From Phocaeicola plebeius (lineage in GTDB: Bacteria; Bacteroidota; Bacteroidia; Bacteroidales; Bacteroidaceae): a stretch of 64,000 nt of DNA. Under the pieces are notes generated by a model. It did not search any database. It was not told where the DNA came from and saw nothing but the letters and a program-made list of their open reading frames with translations. The position numbers and the translations under genes are program-made. The stretch spans positions 1-64,000 of the forward strand of contig JALEPZ010000104.1 of assembly GCA_022767125.1 (NCBI GenBank), written 5' to 3'. The first letter of the stretch is position 1. Each line of letters opens with the position of its first letter. Shown here in pieces: positions 1 through 8,222 of this stretch.

Positions 1-35
1 AGAGTCAGTTGCTCTACCAACTGAGCTAAGAGTGC
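1..35 (-). tRNA. tRNA-Lys, partial (cut by window edge)
   Basis: These 35 nt are identical to the 5' half (acceptor strand, D arm, 5' anticodon stem) of the complete tRNA-Lys at 81-153. The window edge falls inside the anticodon. The visible bases fit CTT, so this is probably a second copy of the same tRNA; its 3' half lies outside the window. A 45-nt spacer separates the two genes. Confidence 0.85.
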
Positions 36-80
36 ATCCAACTATAAACTGTCAAATTTCCCGTACAACTCGTTCCGAAG

Positions 81-153
81 TACACTCTCAGGGATTCGAA
101 CCCTGGACCCACTGATTAAGAGTCAGTTGCTCTACCAACTGAGCTAAGAGTGC
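81..153 (-). tRNA. tRNA-Lys (anticodon CTT)
   Basis: The minus strand folds into a 73-nt cloverleaf. The acceptor arms are GCACTCT and AGAGTGT (one G-U pair) with discriminator A. The D arm contains AGCTCAGTTGGTAGAGC, the anticodon stem is ACTGA/TCAGT around the loop CTCTTAA, and the T arm contains GGTTCGAATCC. Loop positions 34-36 read CTT, which decodes the Lys codon AAG. The 3' CCA is not encoded. The gene heads a tandem pair with the partial copy at 1-35. Confidence 0.95.
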
Positions 154-174
154 TTCGTTTCTCGTTTGCGGTTG

Positions 175-206
175 CAAAGGTAGTATGTTTCTCCGATTCC
201 ACCAAA
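175..206 (-). promoter_or_regulatory. Bacteroides-type promoter of the tRNA-Lys pair
   Basis: On the minus strand a -7 box TACCTTTG (175-182) lies 20 nt downstream of a -33 box TTTG (203-206), matching the Bacteroides sigma-ABfr consensus TTTG-N(19-21)-TAnnTTTG. The predicted start is near 168, about 15 nt before the tRNA 5' end. Confidence 0.75.
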
Positions 207-281
207 CATTTTACCGATTATTTTTGATAATTTTTTGCCGGGAGCAGGCGCGAAAGCTGCTTTGCGCTTTGTTCCAGCCGG

Positions 282-1538
282 TTATCGCAGCGGAGGAATC
301 GATGCCTTTTGGGGGGCTGCCGGGTGCTTTGCCCGGTCGTAATACTCGGCAGTGGCCGTAAAGAACACGTCGCTGCTGGAATTGAGGGCCGTTTCGACCG
401 AATCCTGGATGACACCGATGATGAATCCTACCCCCACTGCCTGCATGGCAATGTCGTTGCCGATGCCGAAGAACGAGCAGGCCATGGGAATGAGCAGCAG
501 GGAGCCGCCGGCCACCCCCGATGCGCCACAGGCCCCCAGGGTGGCGATGATGCCGAGGAACAGGGCGGAAATGAAGCTGACTTCTACTCCCATGGTATGG
601 GTAACGGCCAAGGTCATGACGGTAATGGTCACCGCCGCCCCGCTCATGTTGATGGTGGCCCCCAGCGGAATGCTCACGGAATAGAATTCCTTGTCGAGGC
701 CCAGCTTTTGGCACAGTCCCATATTAATGGGAATATTGGCTGCCGACGAGCGGGTGAAGAACGCGTTCAGTCCGCTTTCCTTCAGACACAGCAGCAGCAA
801 GGGATAGGGATTCTTCTTCAGGATCAGGAACGAGATGAGCGGATTGGACAGCAGGGCGTTCACCAGCATGCAGCCCACCAGCAGCAGTATCAGCTGTCCG
901 TAGGTGGTGAAGACCTCAAGCCCTCCTTCGGACACCGCGGTGAACACCAGTCCCAGGATGCCGAACGGGGCGAACTGGATGACCCATTTCACGGCCATGG
1001 AAATCACTTCCGCCAGGTCGCTGACGACACCGATGGTCGTTGCGCTGGCTTTCAGCTTCAGCGCGAAGCCGGCAATGACGGCCCAGAACAGGATGCCCAC
1101 ATAGTTCGCTCCCGACACCGACAGCAGGGGATTGGACACCATGTTGGTGAGCAGGTTCGAGAACACATCGGTCAGGGCGCTGGGAGCGGCGGCGTCGGCA
1201 GCATCCTTGAGCTGCAGTGTGACGGGAAACAGGAAACTCCCTACGACGGCACAGACCGCCGCCACGAACGTGCTGAACATATAATAAAGGATGACTACAC
1301 GGAAGCGGCCGCCCAGGCCTTCTCCCGCCTTGGCGATAGAGGCGGTAATCAACACGGCCACCAGCACCGGGGCAATCGCCTTGAGGGCACTGACGAATAC
1401 CTGGCCCAACATCGTGAAAAACGTCCATTGCGGAACCGTCAGTCCCAGTAGGGCACCGATGACCAAGCCGATGACGATACGGGCCACCAGGCTGACAGAG
1501 GTCCATTTCTTGAAGATACGAATCGATAAGATGCTCAT
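282..1538 (-). CDS. sstT: Serine/threonine:sodium symporter SstT
   Basis: The 418-residue inner-membrane protein belongs to the dicarboxylate/amino acid:cation symporter family and probably imports serine and threonine with Na+. It has many hydrophobic segments. The family motifs are visible: RSSAANIPIN (about residues 263-272), PLGATINMSGAA (291-302), and a late Gly/Ala-rich stretch followed by the segment GFIIGVIQDSVETALNSSSD. Length and motifs fit SstT better than the longer GltP/GltT proteins. The gene stands alone, convergent with the tRNA genes and divergent from ileS. A -7-like box TACTTTTG (minus strand, 1570-1577) lies about 30 nt upstream; no clear -33 box is seen. Confidence 0.9.
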   Translation of the reverse strand: MSILSIRIFKKWTSVSLVARIVIGLVIGALLGLTVPQWTFFTMLGQVFVSALKAIAPVLVAVLITASIAKAGEGLGGRFRVVILYYMFSTFVAAVCAVVGSFLFPVTLQLKDAADAAAPSALTDVFSNLLTNMVSNPLLSVSGANYVGILFWAVIAGFALKLKASATTIGVVSDLAEVISMAVKWVIQFAPFGILGLVFTAVSEGGLEVFTTYGQLILLLVGCMLVNALLSNPLISFLILKKNPYPLLLLCLKESGLNAFFTRSSAANIPINMGLCQKLGLDKEFYSVSIPLGATINMSGAAVTITVMTLAVTHTMGVEVSFISALFLGIIATLGACGASGVAGGSLLLIPMACSFFGIGNDIAMQAVGVGFIIGVIQDSVETALNSSSDVFFTATAEYYDRAKHPAAPQKASIPPLR

Positions 1539-1681
1539 AAAACTGTTATTGATGAATTGGTAATGGCCGCAAAAGTACGCAAAAAATCAGGAGTGAAAGC
1601 GGAAATTGGTAAAAAATCACGGGGCAGGGCGGATTCGGACGACCAATGGCTGCGGGTTTGCACAAATTATTCCAAAATCTT

Positions 1682-1711
1682 TTTGGGTTTCCTCAATTTC
1701 TTATAAATTTG
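1682..1711 (+). promoter_or_regulatory. Bacteroides-type promoter of ileS
   Basis: A -33 TTTG (1682-1685) and a -7 TAAATTTG (1704-1711) are 18 nt apart. The predicted start near 1717 would leave a leader of roughly 85 nt before the ileS ATG. I see no T-box, leader peptide or terminator in that leader. Confidence 0.65.
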
Positions 1712-1803
1712 CAGCCTAATTTGGAGGAGGGTGTGCGGAAGCTGCAAAAGGCTATCTTTCACCCGCTATACGGATTACGGAACAAAGAACAATACTAAGA
1801 TAT

Positions 1804-4800
1804 ATGAGCAAGAAATTTACGGAATATTCTCAGCTCAACCTTTCGGAAGTCAATAAGGAAGTGTTGAAGAAATGGGATGAAAACGACATCTTTTCCCGCA
1901 GTATGACAGAACGTGAGGGGCATCCTTCCTTCGTGTTTTACGAAGGACCTCCCTCAGCCAACGGAATGCCGGGCATTCACCACGTAATGGCACGTACCAT
2001 CAAGGATACGTTCTGCCGCTACAAGACCATGAAGGGATTCCAGGTAAAGCGCAAGGCCGGCTGGGACACGCACGGACTGCCGGTGGAACTGGGCGTTGAA
2101 AAGGCCCTGGGCATCACCAAGGAAGATATTGGCAAGAGTATCAGCGTGGCGGACTACAATCGCCATTGCCGCACCGATGTGATGAAGTTCACCAAGGAAT
2201 GGACCGACCTTACTCATAAGATGGGCTACTGGGTGGACCTGGACAATCCGTACATTACGTACGACAACCGCTACATCGAGACTCTCTGGTGGCTGTTGCA
2301 GCAGCTCTACAAGAAGGGACTGCTCTACAAGGGCTATACCATCCAGCCGTATTCGCCCGCAGCCGGTACGGGACTGAGCTCGCACGAGCTGAACCAGCCG
2401 GGCTGTTACCGCGACGTGAAGGACCTGACCGTGGTAGGCCAGTTCAAGATGAAGAACCCCAAACCGGAAATGGCCGAGTGGGGGACTCCGTATTTCCTGG
2501 CCTGGACCACCACTCCCTGGACACTGCCTTCGAACACGGCCCTGTGTGTGGGCCCGAAGATTGACTATGTGGCGGTGCAGACCTACAATGCCTATACGGG
2601 CGAGAAGATGACCGTGGTGCTGGCCAAGGCATTGCTCTACAACCACTTCAACAAGAAGGCGGAGGGACTGGCACTCGAAGACTACAAGCCGGGCGACAAG
2701 CTGGTGCCCTTCAAGGTAGTGGGCGAATACAAAGGTCCCGAACTGGTGGGCATGGAGTATGAGCAGCTGATGCCGTGGGTGAAGCCGGTGAGCCTGGACG
2801 AGAACGGGAACTGGCAGGATGCTTCGGCACAGGCGTTCCGCGTCATCCCTGGCGACTATGTCACGACAGAAGACGGTACGGGTATCGTCCACATTGCTCC
2901 GACCTTCGGTGCAGACGATGCCAATGTGGCACGTGCCGCAGGCATTCCGTCGCTGTTTATGATCAATAAGAAGGGCGAGACCCGTCCGATGGTCGACCTG
3001 ACCGGAAAGTTCTACCTGCTGGAGGAACTGGACGAACGCTTCGTAGAGGAATGCGTGAATACGGACTTGTATGGCGAATATGCCGGCCGCTGGGTGAAGA
3101 ATGCCTACGACCCGCAGTTCACCGTCGACGGCAAGTACGACGAAGCGGCCGCGCAGGCTGCGGAAAGTCTCGACGTATATATCTGCATGAAGATGAAGCA
3201 GGCCGGACGGGCCTTCAAGACCGAGAAGCACGTGCACAACTATCCGCACTGCTGGCGGACGGACAAGCCGGTGCTCTACTATCCGCTGGACAGCTGGTTT
3301 ATCCGCTCTACGGCCTGCAAGGAGCGCATGATGGAGCTGAACAAGACCATCAACTGGAAACCGGAATCGACGGGAACGGGCCGCTTCGGTAAGTGGCTGG
3401 AGAACCTCAACGACTGGAACCTGAGCCGTTCGCGCTACTGGGGCACGCCGCTGCCTATCTGGCGCAGCGAAAGCGGCGAGGAAATCTGCATCGGTTCGGT
3501 GGCCGAACTCTATGCCGAAATTGAGAAGTCGGTGGCTGCCGGATTCATGACCGAAAACCCCTACCGCCAGCTGGGCTTCGTCCCGGGCGACTACGCCAAG
3601 GAAAACTATGACAAGATTGACCTGCACCGTCCGTATGTGGACGACATTGTGCTGGTGTCTCCCTCCGGACAGCCCATGAAGCGCGAAGCCGACCTCATCG
3701 ACGTGTGGTTCGACTCGGGCTCGATGCCCTATGCACAGCTGCATTATCCGTTCGAGAACAAGGAACTCATCGACAGCGGCAGCTATTATCCTGCCGACTT
3801 CATTGCCGAAGGGGTAGACCAGACCCGCGGATGGTTCTTCACGCTCCATGCCATCGCCACGATGGTGTTCGACAGTGTGGCCTACAAGAACGTGATTTCC
3901 AACGGACTGGTGCTCGACAAGAACGGTAACAAGATGTCGAAGCGTCTGGGCAATGCGGTGGATCCCTTCGGTGCCATCGAGAAGTTCGGCTCCGACCCCT
4001 TGCGCTGGTACATGATTACCAACTCCTCGCCGTGGGACAACCTGAAGTTCGACCAGGACGGGGTGGACGAAGTGCGCCGCAAGTTCTTCGGAACCCTCTA
4101 TAATACGTATTCATTCTTCGCCCTCTATGCTAATGTGGACGGTTTCTGCTATGCCGAGGACGACGTGCCGATGGAGGAACGTCCCGAAATCGACCGCTGG
4201 ATCCTGTCGCTGCTGCACTCGCTCATCAAGAATGTGGATGCCTGCTATGCCGACTACGAACCCACCAAGGCGGGCCGTCTCATCAACGACTTCGTGAACG
4301 ACAACCTGAGCAACTGGTTCGTGCGCCTGAACCGCAAGCGTTTCTGGGGCAGTGCGATGTCGGCAGACAAGCTGTCGGCCTACCAGACCCTGTATGTCTG
4401 TCTGGAAACCGTCGCTAAGCTGATGGCTCCCATCGCTCCGTTCTTTGCCGACCGCCTGTACACTGACCTCGTGACGGTGACCGGACGCGAAACGGCTGCC
4501 TCTGTCCATCTGGCTGATTTCCCCGTGGCCGACGACCGCCTGATCAATGAAGAACTGGAACAGCGGATGCAGATGGCACAAGACGTGACTTCCATGGTGC
4601 TGGCCCTGCGCCGCAAGGTGAACATCAAGGTGCGCCAGCCGCTGCAGTGTGTGATGATTCCGGTGGTGGATGAGGCCCAGAAACGCCATATCGAAGCCGT
4701 GAAGGAGCTGATCATGAGCGAAGTGAACGTGAAGGAACTGAAGTTCGTGGAAGGGGCTTCCGGCGTATTGGTGAAGCGAGTGAAGTGCGACTTCAAGAAA

Positions 4801-5292
4801 CTGGGCCCGAAGTTCGGCAAGCAGATGAAGGCGGTGGCTGCTGCCGTGACCGCCATGAGTCAGGAAGACATTGCCGCTTTCGAAAAGGCCGGCCGCTTCA
4901 CCTTCGAGTTGGAGAGCGGGGCCGCTACGGTGGAAGTGACCGACGTGGAAATCTTCAGCGAAGACATCCCGGGCTGGCTGGTGGCCAATGAAGGCCGTCT
5001 GACAGTGGCCCTGGAAGTGCTGGTGACGGACGAGCTGCGCCGCGAAGGCATCGCCCGCGAACTGGTCAACCGCATCCAGAACCTGCGAAAGAGCAGCGGA
5101 TTCGAAATTACGGACAAGATTCGCGTGACCTTATCGAAAAATCCGGCATCGGATGATGCGGTTACCGAATATAAAGCCTATATTTGCGGACAGGTTTTGG
5201 CAACCGACCTGGAGCTGGCAGACGAAGTGGCCGACGGAACGCCGCTCGATCTGGATGACTTCTCCTTGGCTGTCAAAGTGACCAAATTGTGA
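1804..5292 (+). CDS. ileS: Isoleucyl-tRNA synthetase, type 2-like, with GIHH signature
   Basis: This class I synthetase charges tRNA-Ile with isoleucine. The protein has 1162 residues, in the range of the long, eukaryote-like IleRS. The N-terminal signature is GPPSANGMPGIHH. Here the HIGH tetrad reads G57-I58-H59-H60, so its first and third positions are swapped relative to the usual H-x-G-H. The second signature is KMSKR at 710-714, with Arg in the last position as in type 2 enzymes. A CP1 editing insertion lies between the two, followed by an anticodon-binding domain. The frame is intact and has its own promoter. Natural IleRS2 enzymes with a G-x-H-H motif have been described as highly mupirocin-resistant. 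That phenotype is only inferred here. Confidence 0.97.
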   Translation: MSKKFTEYSQLNLSEVNKEVLKKWDENDIFSRSMTEREGHPSFVFYEGPPSANGMPGIHHVMARTIKDTFCRYKTMKGFQVKRKAGWDTHGLPVELGVEKALGITKEDIGKSISVADYNRHCRTDVMKFTKEWTDLTHKMGYWVDLDNPYITYDNRYIETLWWLLQQLYKKGLLYKGYTIQPYSPAAGTGLSSHELNQPGCYRDVKDLTVVGQFKMKNPKPEMAEWGTPYFLAWTTTPWTLPSNTALCVGPKIDYVAVQTYNAYTGEKMTVVLAKALLYNHFNKKAEGLALEDYKPGDKLVPFKVVGEYKGPELVGMEYEQLMPWVKPVSLDENGNWQDASAQAFRVIPGDYVTTEDGTGIVHIAPTFGADDANVARAAGIPSLFMINKKGETRPMVDLTGKFYLLEELDERFVEECVNTDLYGEYAGRWVKNAYDPQFTVDGKYDEAAAQAAESLDVYICMKMKQAGRAFKTEKHVHNYPHCWRTDKPVLYYPLDSWFIRSTACKERMMELNKTINWKPESTGTGRFGKWLENLNDWNLSRSRYWGTPLPIWRSESGEEICIGSVAELYAEIEKSVAAGFMTENPYRQLGFVPGDYAKENYDKIDLHRPYVDDIVLVSPSGQPMKREADLIDVWFDSGSMPYAQLHYPFENKELIDSGSYYPADFIAEGVDQTRGWFFTLHAIATMVFDSVAYKNVISNGLVLDKNGNKMSKRLGNAVDPFGAIEKFGSDPLRWYMITNSSPWDNLKFDQDGVDEVRRKFFGTLYNTYSFFALYANVDGFCYAEDDVPMEERPEIDRWILSLLHSLIKNVDACYADYEPTKAGRLINDFVNDNLSNWFVRLNRKRFWGSAMSADKLSAYQTLYVCLETVAKLMAPIAPFFADRLYTDLVTVTGRETAASVHLADFPVADDRLINEELEQRMQMAQDVTSMVLALRRKVNIKVRQPLQCVMIPVVDEAQKRHIEAVKELIMSEVNVKELKFVEGASGVLVKRVKCDFKKLGPKFGKQMKAVAAAVTAMSQEDIAAFEKAGRFTFELESGAATVEVTDVEIFSEDIPGWLVANEGRLTVALEVLVTDELRREGIARELVNRIQNLRKSSGFEITDKIRVTLSKNPASDDAVTEYKAYICGQVLATDLELADEVADGTPLDLDDFSLAVKVTKL

Positions 5293-5301
5293 TAGGAACC
5301 T

Positions 5302-5337
5302 ATCCATCCGGAAGGAACTGCTTCTTTCCGGATGGAT
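5302..5337 (+). terminator. Hairpin terminator after ileS
   Basis: A perfect 12-bp inverted repeat, ATCCATCCGGAA (5302-5313) and TTCCGGATGGAT (5326-5337), lies 9 nt after the ileS stop and is followed by the A/T-rich TCTATTAATTAA. There is no long U-run, so termination may be partial, with read-through into the DksA-like gene. Confidence 0.6.
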
Positions 5338-5372
5338 TCTATTAATTAACATATTATTTAGAACTTAACACT

Positions 5373-5750
5373 ATGGCTGAAAAAACAAGGTATTCTGACG
5401 CAGAACTGGAAGAGTTCCGCGCCATAATCATGGAAAAACTTCAGCTCGCCGAGCGCGACTATGAGAAATTGAGAAACAGTATCATGAATCTGGACGGAAA
5501 CGATGTGGACGACACATCCCCCACGTATAAAGTACTGGAGGAAGGTGCCAACACCTTGTCCAAGGAAGAAACTACGCGTCTGGCTTCCCGCCAGATGAAG
5601 TTCATCCAGAACCTGCGGGCTGCCTTGGTACGCATCGAAAACAAGACCTACGGCATTTGCCGGGAAACAGGCAAGCTGATTCCGGCAGAGCGGTTGCGGG
5701 CGGTGCCTCATGCTACGCTCAGCATTGAGGCCAAGCAGGGGAAGCGGTGA
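5373..5750 (+). CDS. TraR/DksA-family regulator lacking most zinc ligands
   Basis: The 125-residue protein matches DksA in layout: an N-terminal coiled coil with an acidic turn (NDVDD, about 43-47) and a C-terminal globule. DksA proteins enter the RNA polymerase secondary channel and act with ppGpp. The usual zinc motif C-x2-C-x17-C-x2-C is present in spacing but reads C96, T99, S117, A120, so only one ligand remains and zinc is unlikely to be bound there. Cys-poor DksA variants are known in other bacteria. The gene lies between two hairpins and upstream of lspA. A link to the RelA-type synthetase at 8223-10442 is plausible but only inferred. Confidence 0.88.
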   Translation: MAEKTRYSDAELEEFRAIIMEKLQLAERDYEKLRNSIMNLDGNDVDDTSPTYKVLEEGANTLSKEETTRLASRQMKFIQNLRAALVRIENKTYGICRETGKLIPAERLRAVPHATLSIEAKQGKR

Positions 5751-5783
5751 CTTCCTTCAAAAAAAGAATACAGTATAACGGAT

Positions 5784-5832
5784 GGCCACAGATGGCAGGT
5801 GGAGGATGTCCATCGGAAATCTGTGGCCTTTT
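5784..5832 (+). terminator. Intrinsic terminator between the DksA-like gene and lspA
   Basis: The arms GGCCACAGAT (5784-5793) and ATCTGTGGCC (5819-5828) form a 10-bp stem directly followed by TTTT (5829-5832). The loop contains a small GGA/TCC stem. The hairpin ends only about 12-18 nt before the possible lspA start codons, and I see no promoter in between. Confidence 0.7.
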
Positions 5833-5849
5833 CAATAAGTTGAATGTGC

Positions 5850-6512
5850 ATGAAAAAACTGAAGTTCCTAACCCAAGGCCGGCTGGCGGTTGCCATTGTC
5901 GTGATGGTGCTGGCCATCGACCAGCTCATCAAAATCGCTGTCAAGACCAACATGTTCCTCTACGAGCGCATCCACATAGCCGACTGGTTTTACATTTATT
6001 TCACCGAGAACAACGGGATGGCGTTCGGCATGGAGATTTTCGCCAAGCTCTTCCTGACCCTGTTCCGCATTGTGGCTGTCATTCTCATCTCCGGTTACCT
6101 GTACAGGATTGTCCATCAGTCCCACCGGTATCAGACGGGCTATATCGTCTGCCTGTCGTTTATCCTGGCAGGTGCCATCGGCAATATCATCGACTGCGTG
6201 TTTTATGGCGAGGTGTTCTCGGCCAGCCTGCCCGACCAGGTGGCGCAATGGGTGCCGGTGGGGGAAGGCTACTCCAGTTGGCTGCACGGCAAGGTGGTCG
6301 ACATGTTCTATTTCCCTATTATCGATACGTATTGGCCCGATTGGATGCCGATGGTGGGCGGTGACCGTTTCATCTTCTTCAGTCCCATTTTCAACTTTGC
6401 CGATGCGGCCATCAGTTGTGGCATCGTTGCCCTGCTGCTTTTCTACAGTTCGTCCCTCAGCGGGGAAGGTAGGGAGAAAAACCCACCGCAGGAGAAAGGA
6501 GGCCGGTCATGA
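5850..6512 (+). CDS. lspA: Lipoprotein signal peptidase (signal peptidase II)
   Basis: This inner-membrane aspartyl protease removes the signal peptide of diacylglyceryl-modified prolipoproteins. The catalytic Asp lie in GNIIDCVFYG (about D115) and FNFADAAIS (about D185), and four hydrophobic segments are visible. At about 220 residues it is longer than the E. coli enzyme (about 165). The extra length lies between the two Asp motifs, in a segment with PVGEGYSSWLHGK, as in other Bacteroidetes. I chose the ATG at 5850; an in-frame ATG at 5844 is also possible. The stop overlaps the next start as ATGA, indicating translational coupling. Confidence 0.95.
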   Translation: MKKLKFLTQGRLAVAIVVMVLAIDQLIKIAVKTNMFLYERIHIADWFYIYFTENNGMAFGMEIFAKLFLTLFRIVAVILISGYLYRIVHQSHRYQTGYIVCLSFILAGAIGNIIDCVFYGEVFSASLPDQVAQWVPVGEGYSSWLHGKVVDMFYFPIIDTYWPDWMPMVGGDRFIFFSPIFNFADAAISCGIVALLLFYSSSLSGEGREKNPPQEKGGRS

Positions 6513-7342
6513 ACCGTCTGTGGGCAGGCACCCTGTTGTGCGGGCTGCTGGCCGGACTGGTGGGATGCGGCAAACGCATTCCATCGGATGTGATACAGCC
6601 TCAGGCAATGGAGGACTTGCTCTACGATTACCACCTGGCCTCCACGCTCGGCACCTCGTTGCCCTATCAGGAGCAATACAAGAAGGAGGCCTATCTGGCC
6701 TACGTATTCCAGAAGCATGGGGTGACGCAGGCCGAATTTGATTCGTCGATGGTGTGGTATACCCGCAACGGCGTGGAACTGGCCGAATTGTACAAACGGC
6801 TGGACGAACGTTTCCAGCGCGACGAGGAGCGCATGAAGGCCCAGGTGGCCCAGCGCGACAACCAGATCGACGTGTCGGTAAGTGGCGATACGGTGGACAT
6901 CTGGCAAGACCGTACGCTCTACTGGCTCTCTGCTTCGACGCTGTCCAATCGCTTGTCCTTCGATCTGAAGGCCGACACGACGTTCCGTCCGAAGGATGCC
7001 CTGTCTCTGACGGCCGACTTCCGGTTCGTGCCCCAGGCAAGTCCCGTGAGGCAGGCCCGGGTCGTGATGGGGCTTCGTCTGCTTTACGACAACGACAGTA
7101 TCGACGGCTGCACGCGGATTGTTACCGCTTCGGGCCCGCAGCAGTTGTTCTTGCGCCCGGACTCGGCCTGGCAGCTGAAAAGTGTGAGTGGATTTGTCTA
7201 CTACAGCCAGCCCGAAGAGGTCCCGGAGAGAGGTTCCGTACTGGTCAATGACCTTCACCTGATGCGTTACCGCCAGCAGGAGAAGGTTTCCGCACCGGCT
7301 GTTCCGGCCGCACCGGATTCGTTGCTGACAGAACCGTCATGA
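6509..7342 (+). CDS. DUF4296-type lipoprotein
   Basis: The 277-residue protein has a lipoprotein signal (lipobox LVGC, Cys20). An N-terminal helical region with motifs such as MEDLLYDYHLA and SSMVWYTRN fits the DUF4296 family, known from Bacteroidetes and of unknown function. The C-terminal half looks beta-rich and has no recognisable catalytic motif. It overlaps lspA by 4 nt, and the next gene overlaps it by 4 nt, so all three genes are probably co-translated. It is probably periplasmic and membrane-anchored. Confidence 0.75.
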   Translation: MNRLWAGTLLCGLLAGLVGCGKRIPSDVIQPQAMEDLLYDYHLASTLGTSLPYQEQYKKEAYLAYVFQKHGVTQAEFDSSMVWYTRNGVELAELYKRLDERFQRDEERMKAQVAQRDNQIDVSVSGDTVDIWQDRTLYWLSASTLSNRLSFDLKADTTFRPKDALSLTADFRFVPQASPVRQARVVMGLRLLYDNDSIDGCTRIVTASGPQQLFLRPDSAWQLKSVSGFVYYSQPEEVPERGSVLVNDLHLMRYRQQEKVSAPAVPAAPDSLLTEPS

Positions 7343-7677
7343 GAAGGATAGGTGTCCATCGTGTCTTCGTCCCCGCACGGGCTCAGCTCTTGTCGTTTCA
7401 GGTGGTTACGGTCGGAGACGGGGGAGCAGTGGCGGGCTGGACTTCCTTGTCGCACGAACAGGCAGCCACCGAATGGTGGGGCGGCTTGCTGGTGGTGGCA
7501 CCCGGAGCCGTGGAGCGGCTTCCCGGGGAGACTTTCGATGCCTTCTGCCGGAGGCTGGCCAGCCACTATGCACCGGTTGCCGAGGGGGCAGGTCCGCTAC
7601 AGGCCTACCGCGTCGCTCCGTTCGATGTTGTCTCCCTCGAGTTTACCCCCGACAGCCGGCTGTATCCGATAGGGTGA
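7339..7677 (+). CDS. Small uncharacterised protein of the lspA operon
   Basis: I do not recognise this 112-residue protein. It starts inside the stop region of the DUF4296 gene (ATGA overlap), which argues that it is a real translated gene. The N-terminus reads MRRIGVHRVFVPARAQ and there is no signal peptide or membrane segment. It has two Trp-containing stretches (GWTSLSHEQAATEWWGG) and ends in LEFTPDSRLYPIG. It has one Cys and no obvious catalytic motif. It is the last gene of the lspA operon, facing the convergent DUF1573 gene. Confidence 0.6.
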   Translation: MRRIGVHRVFVPARAQLLSFQVVTVGDGGAVAGWTSLSHEQAATEWWGGLLVVAPGAVERLPGETFDAFCRRLASHYAPVAEGAGPLQAYRVAPFDVVSLEFTPDSRLYPIG

Positions 7678-7715
7678 CTCCGCCGTCCCGTTTCCCCCGA
7701 CAGGCCCGTGTCACT

Positions 7716-8117
7716 TCAGTCTTCCTTCGGCATCATGTCACCCTCGATGAAGAGGCGGACCACCTCGTTTTTCGCATTGGTGCGCAGCGTGATGGACTTG
7801 CGGAAGTGTCCCGGGAATTTTCCGGCCCCGTTGTAGGTAACGGTGATTTCTCCCTCTTCTCCCGGCCGGATGGGTTCTTTCGGGTAGACCGGCACCGTGC
7901 ATCCGCAGGAAGCGATGGCCTGATGGATGACCAACGGGCTTTCTCCCGTGTTCTTGAACTTGAACTTGCACGTCACCTTGGGACTGCTTTCCGAGAAGGC
8001 CCCGAAATTATGGGTGTTTTTTTCGAAGCTCATCTCGGCCGTACCCTGTGACCAGGCCGCCCAAGTGCTGACCATCAACATCAGCAGTGAAATAAACAAT
8101 CTTTTCATCTTTTTCAT
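7716..8117 (-). CDS. DUF1573 secreted protein
   Basis: The 133-residue protein has a Sec signal peptide (about 1-23, ending AAWSQ) and one immunoglobulin-like DUF1573 domain. The family pattern is clear: HNFGAFSE, CKFKFKNTGESPLVI, SCGCTVPVYPKEPIRPGEEG and GHFRKSITLRTN. DUF1573 proteins are common periplasmic or outer-membrane proteins of Bacteroidetes; their role is unknown. The gene stands alone. A -7 box TACCTTTG on the minus strand (8134-8141) lies 17 nt upstream of the start. Confidence 0.88.
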   Translation of the reverse strand: MKKMKRLFISLLMLMVSTWAAWSQGTAEMSFEKNTHNFGAFSESSPKVTCKFKFKNTGESPLVIHQAIASCGCTVPVYPKEPIRPGEEGEITVTYNGAGKFPGHFRKSITLRTNAKNEVVRLFIEGDMMPKED

Positions 8118-8133
8118 GGTTTTGAATTTATTG

Positions 8134-8141
8134 CAAAGGTA
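8134..8141 (-). promoter_or_regulatory. Putative -7 box of the DUF1573 gene
   Basis: The minus strand reads TACCTTTG, an exact match to TAnnTTTG, 17 nt upstream of the start codon. No convincing -33 box is seen at the expected distance. Confidence 0.45.
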
Positions 8142-8222
8142 CGCATTCCCTCTCAGAATCGTTGCCCCTGAATGCCTAATTCTTTTCCTGATTCGTGTAA
8201 AAGTGTTAAGGAAGAAAGAACA

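Noticed and set aside
309..1451. 380-codon open frame antisense to sstT
   Set aside because: It lies fully inside the opposite strand of a clear transporter gene, and its product is a low-complexity His/Gln/Gly-rich sequence typical of a shadow frame.
1712..1803. Possible regulatory leader (T-box or leader peptide) for ileS
   Set aside because: No T-box signature, no Ile-rich short frame and no terminator stem were found.
1954..3849. 631-codon open frame antisense to ileS
   Set aside because: It is caused by strong G/C third-position bias of ileS; no domain is recognisable and ileS is intact.
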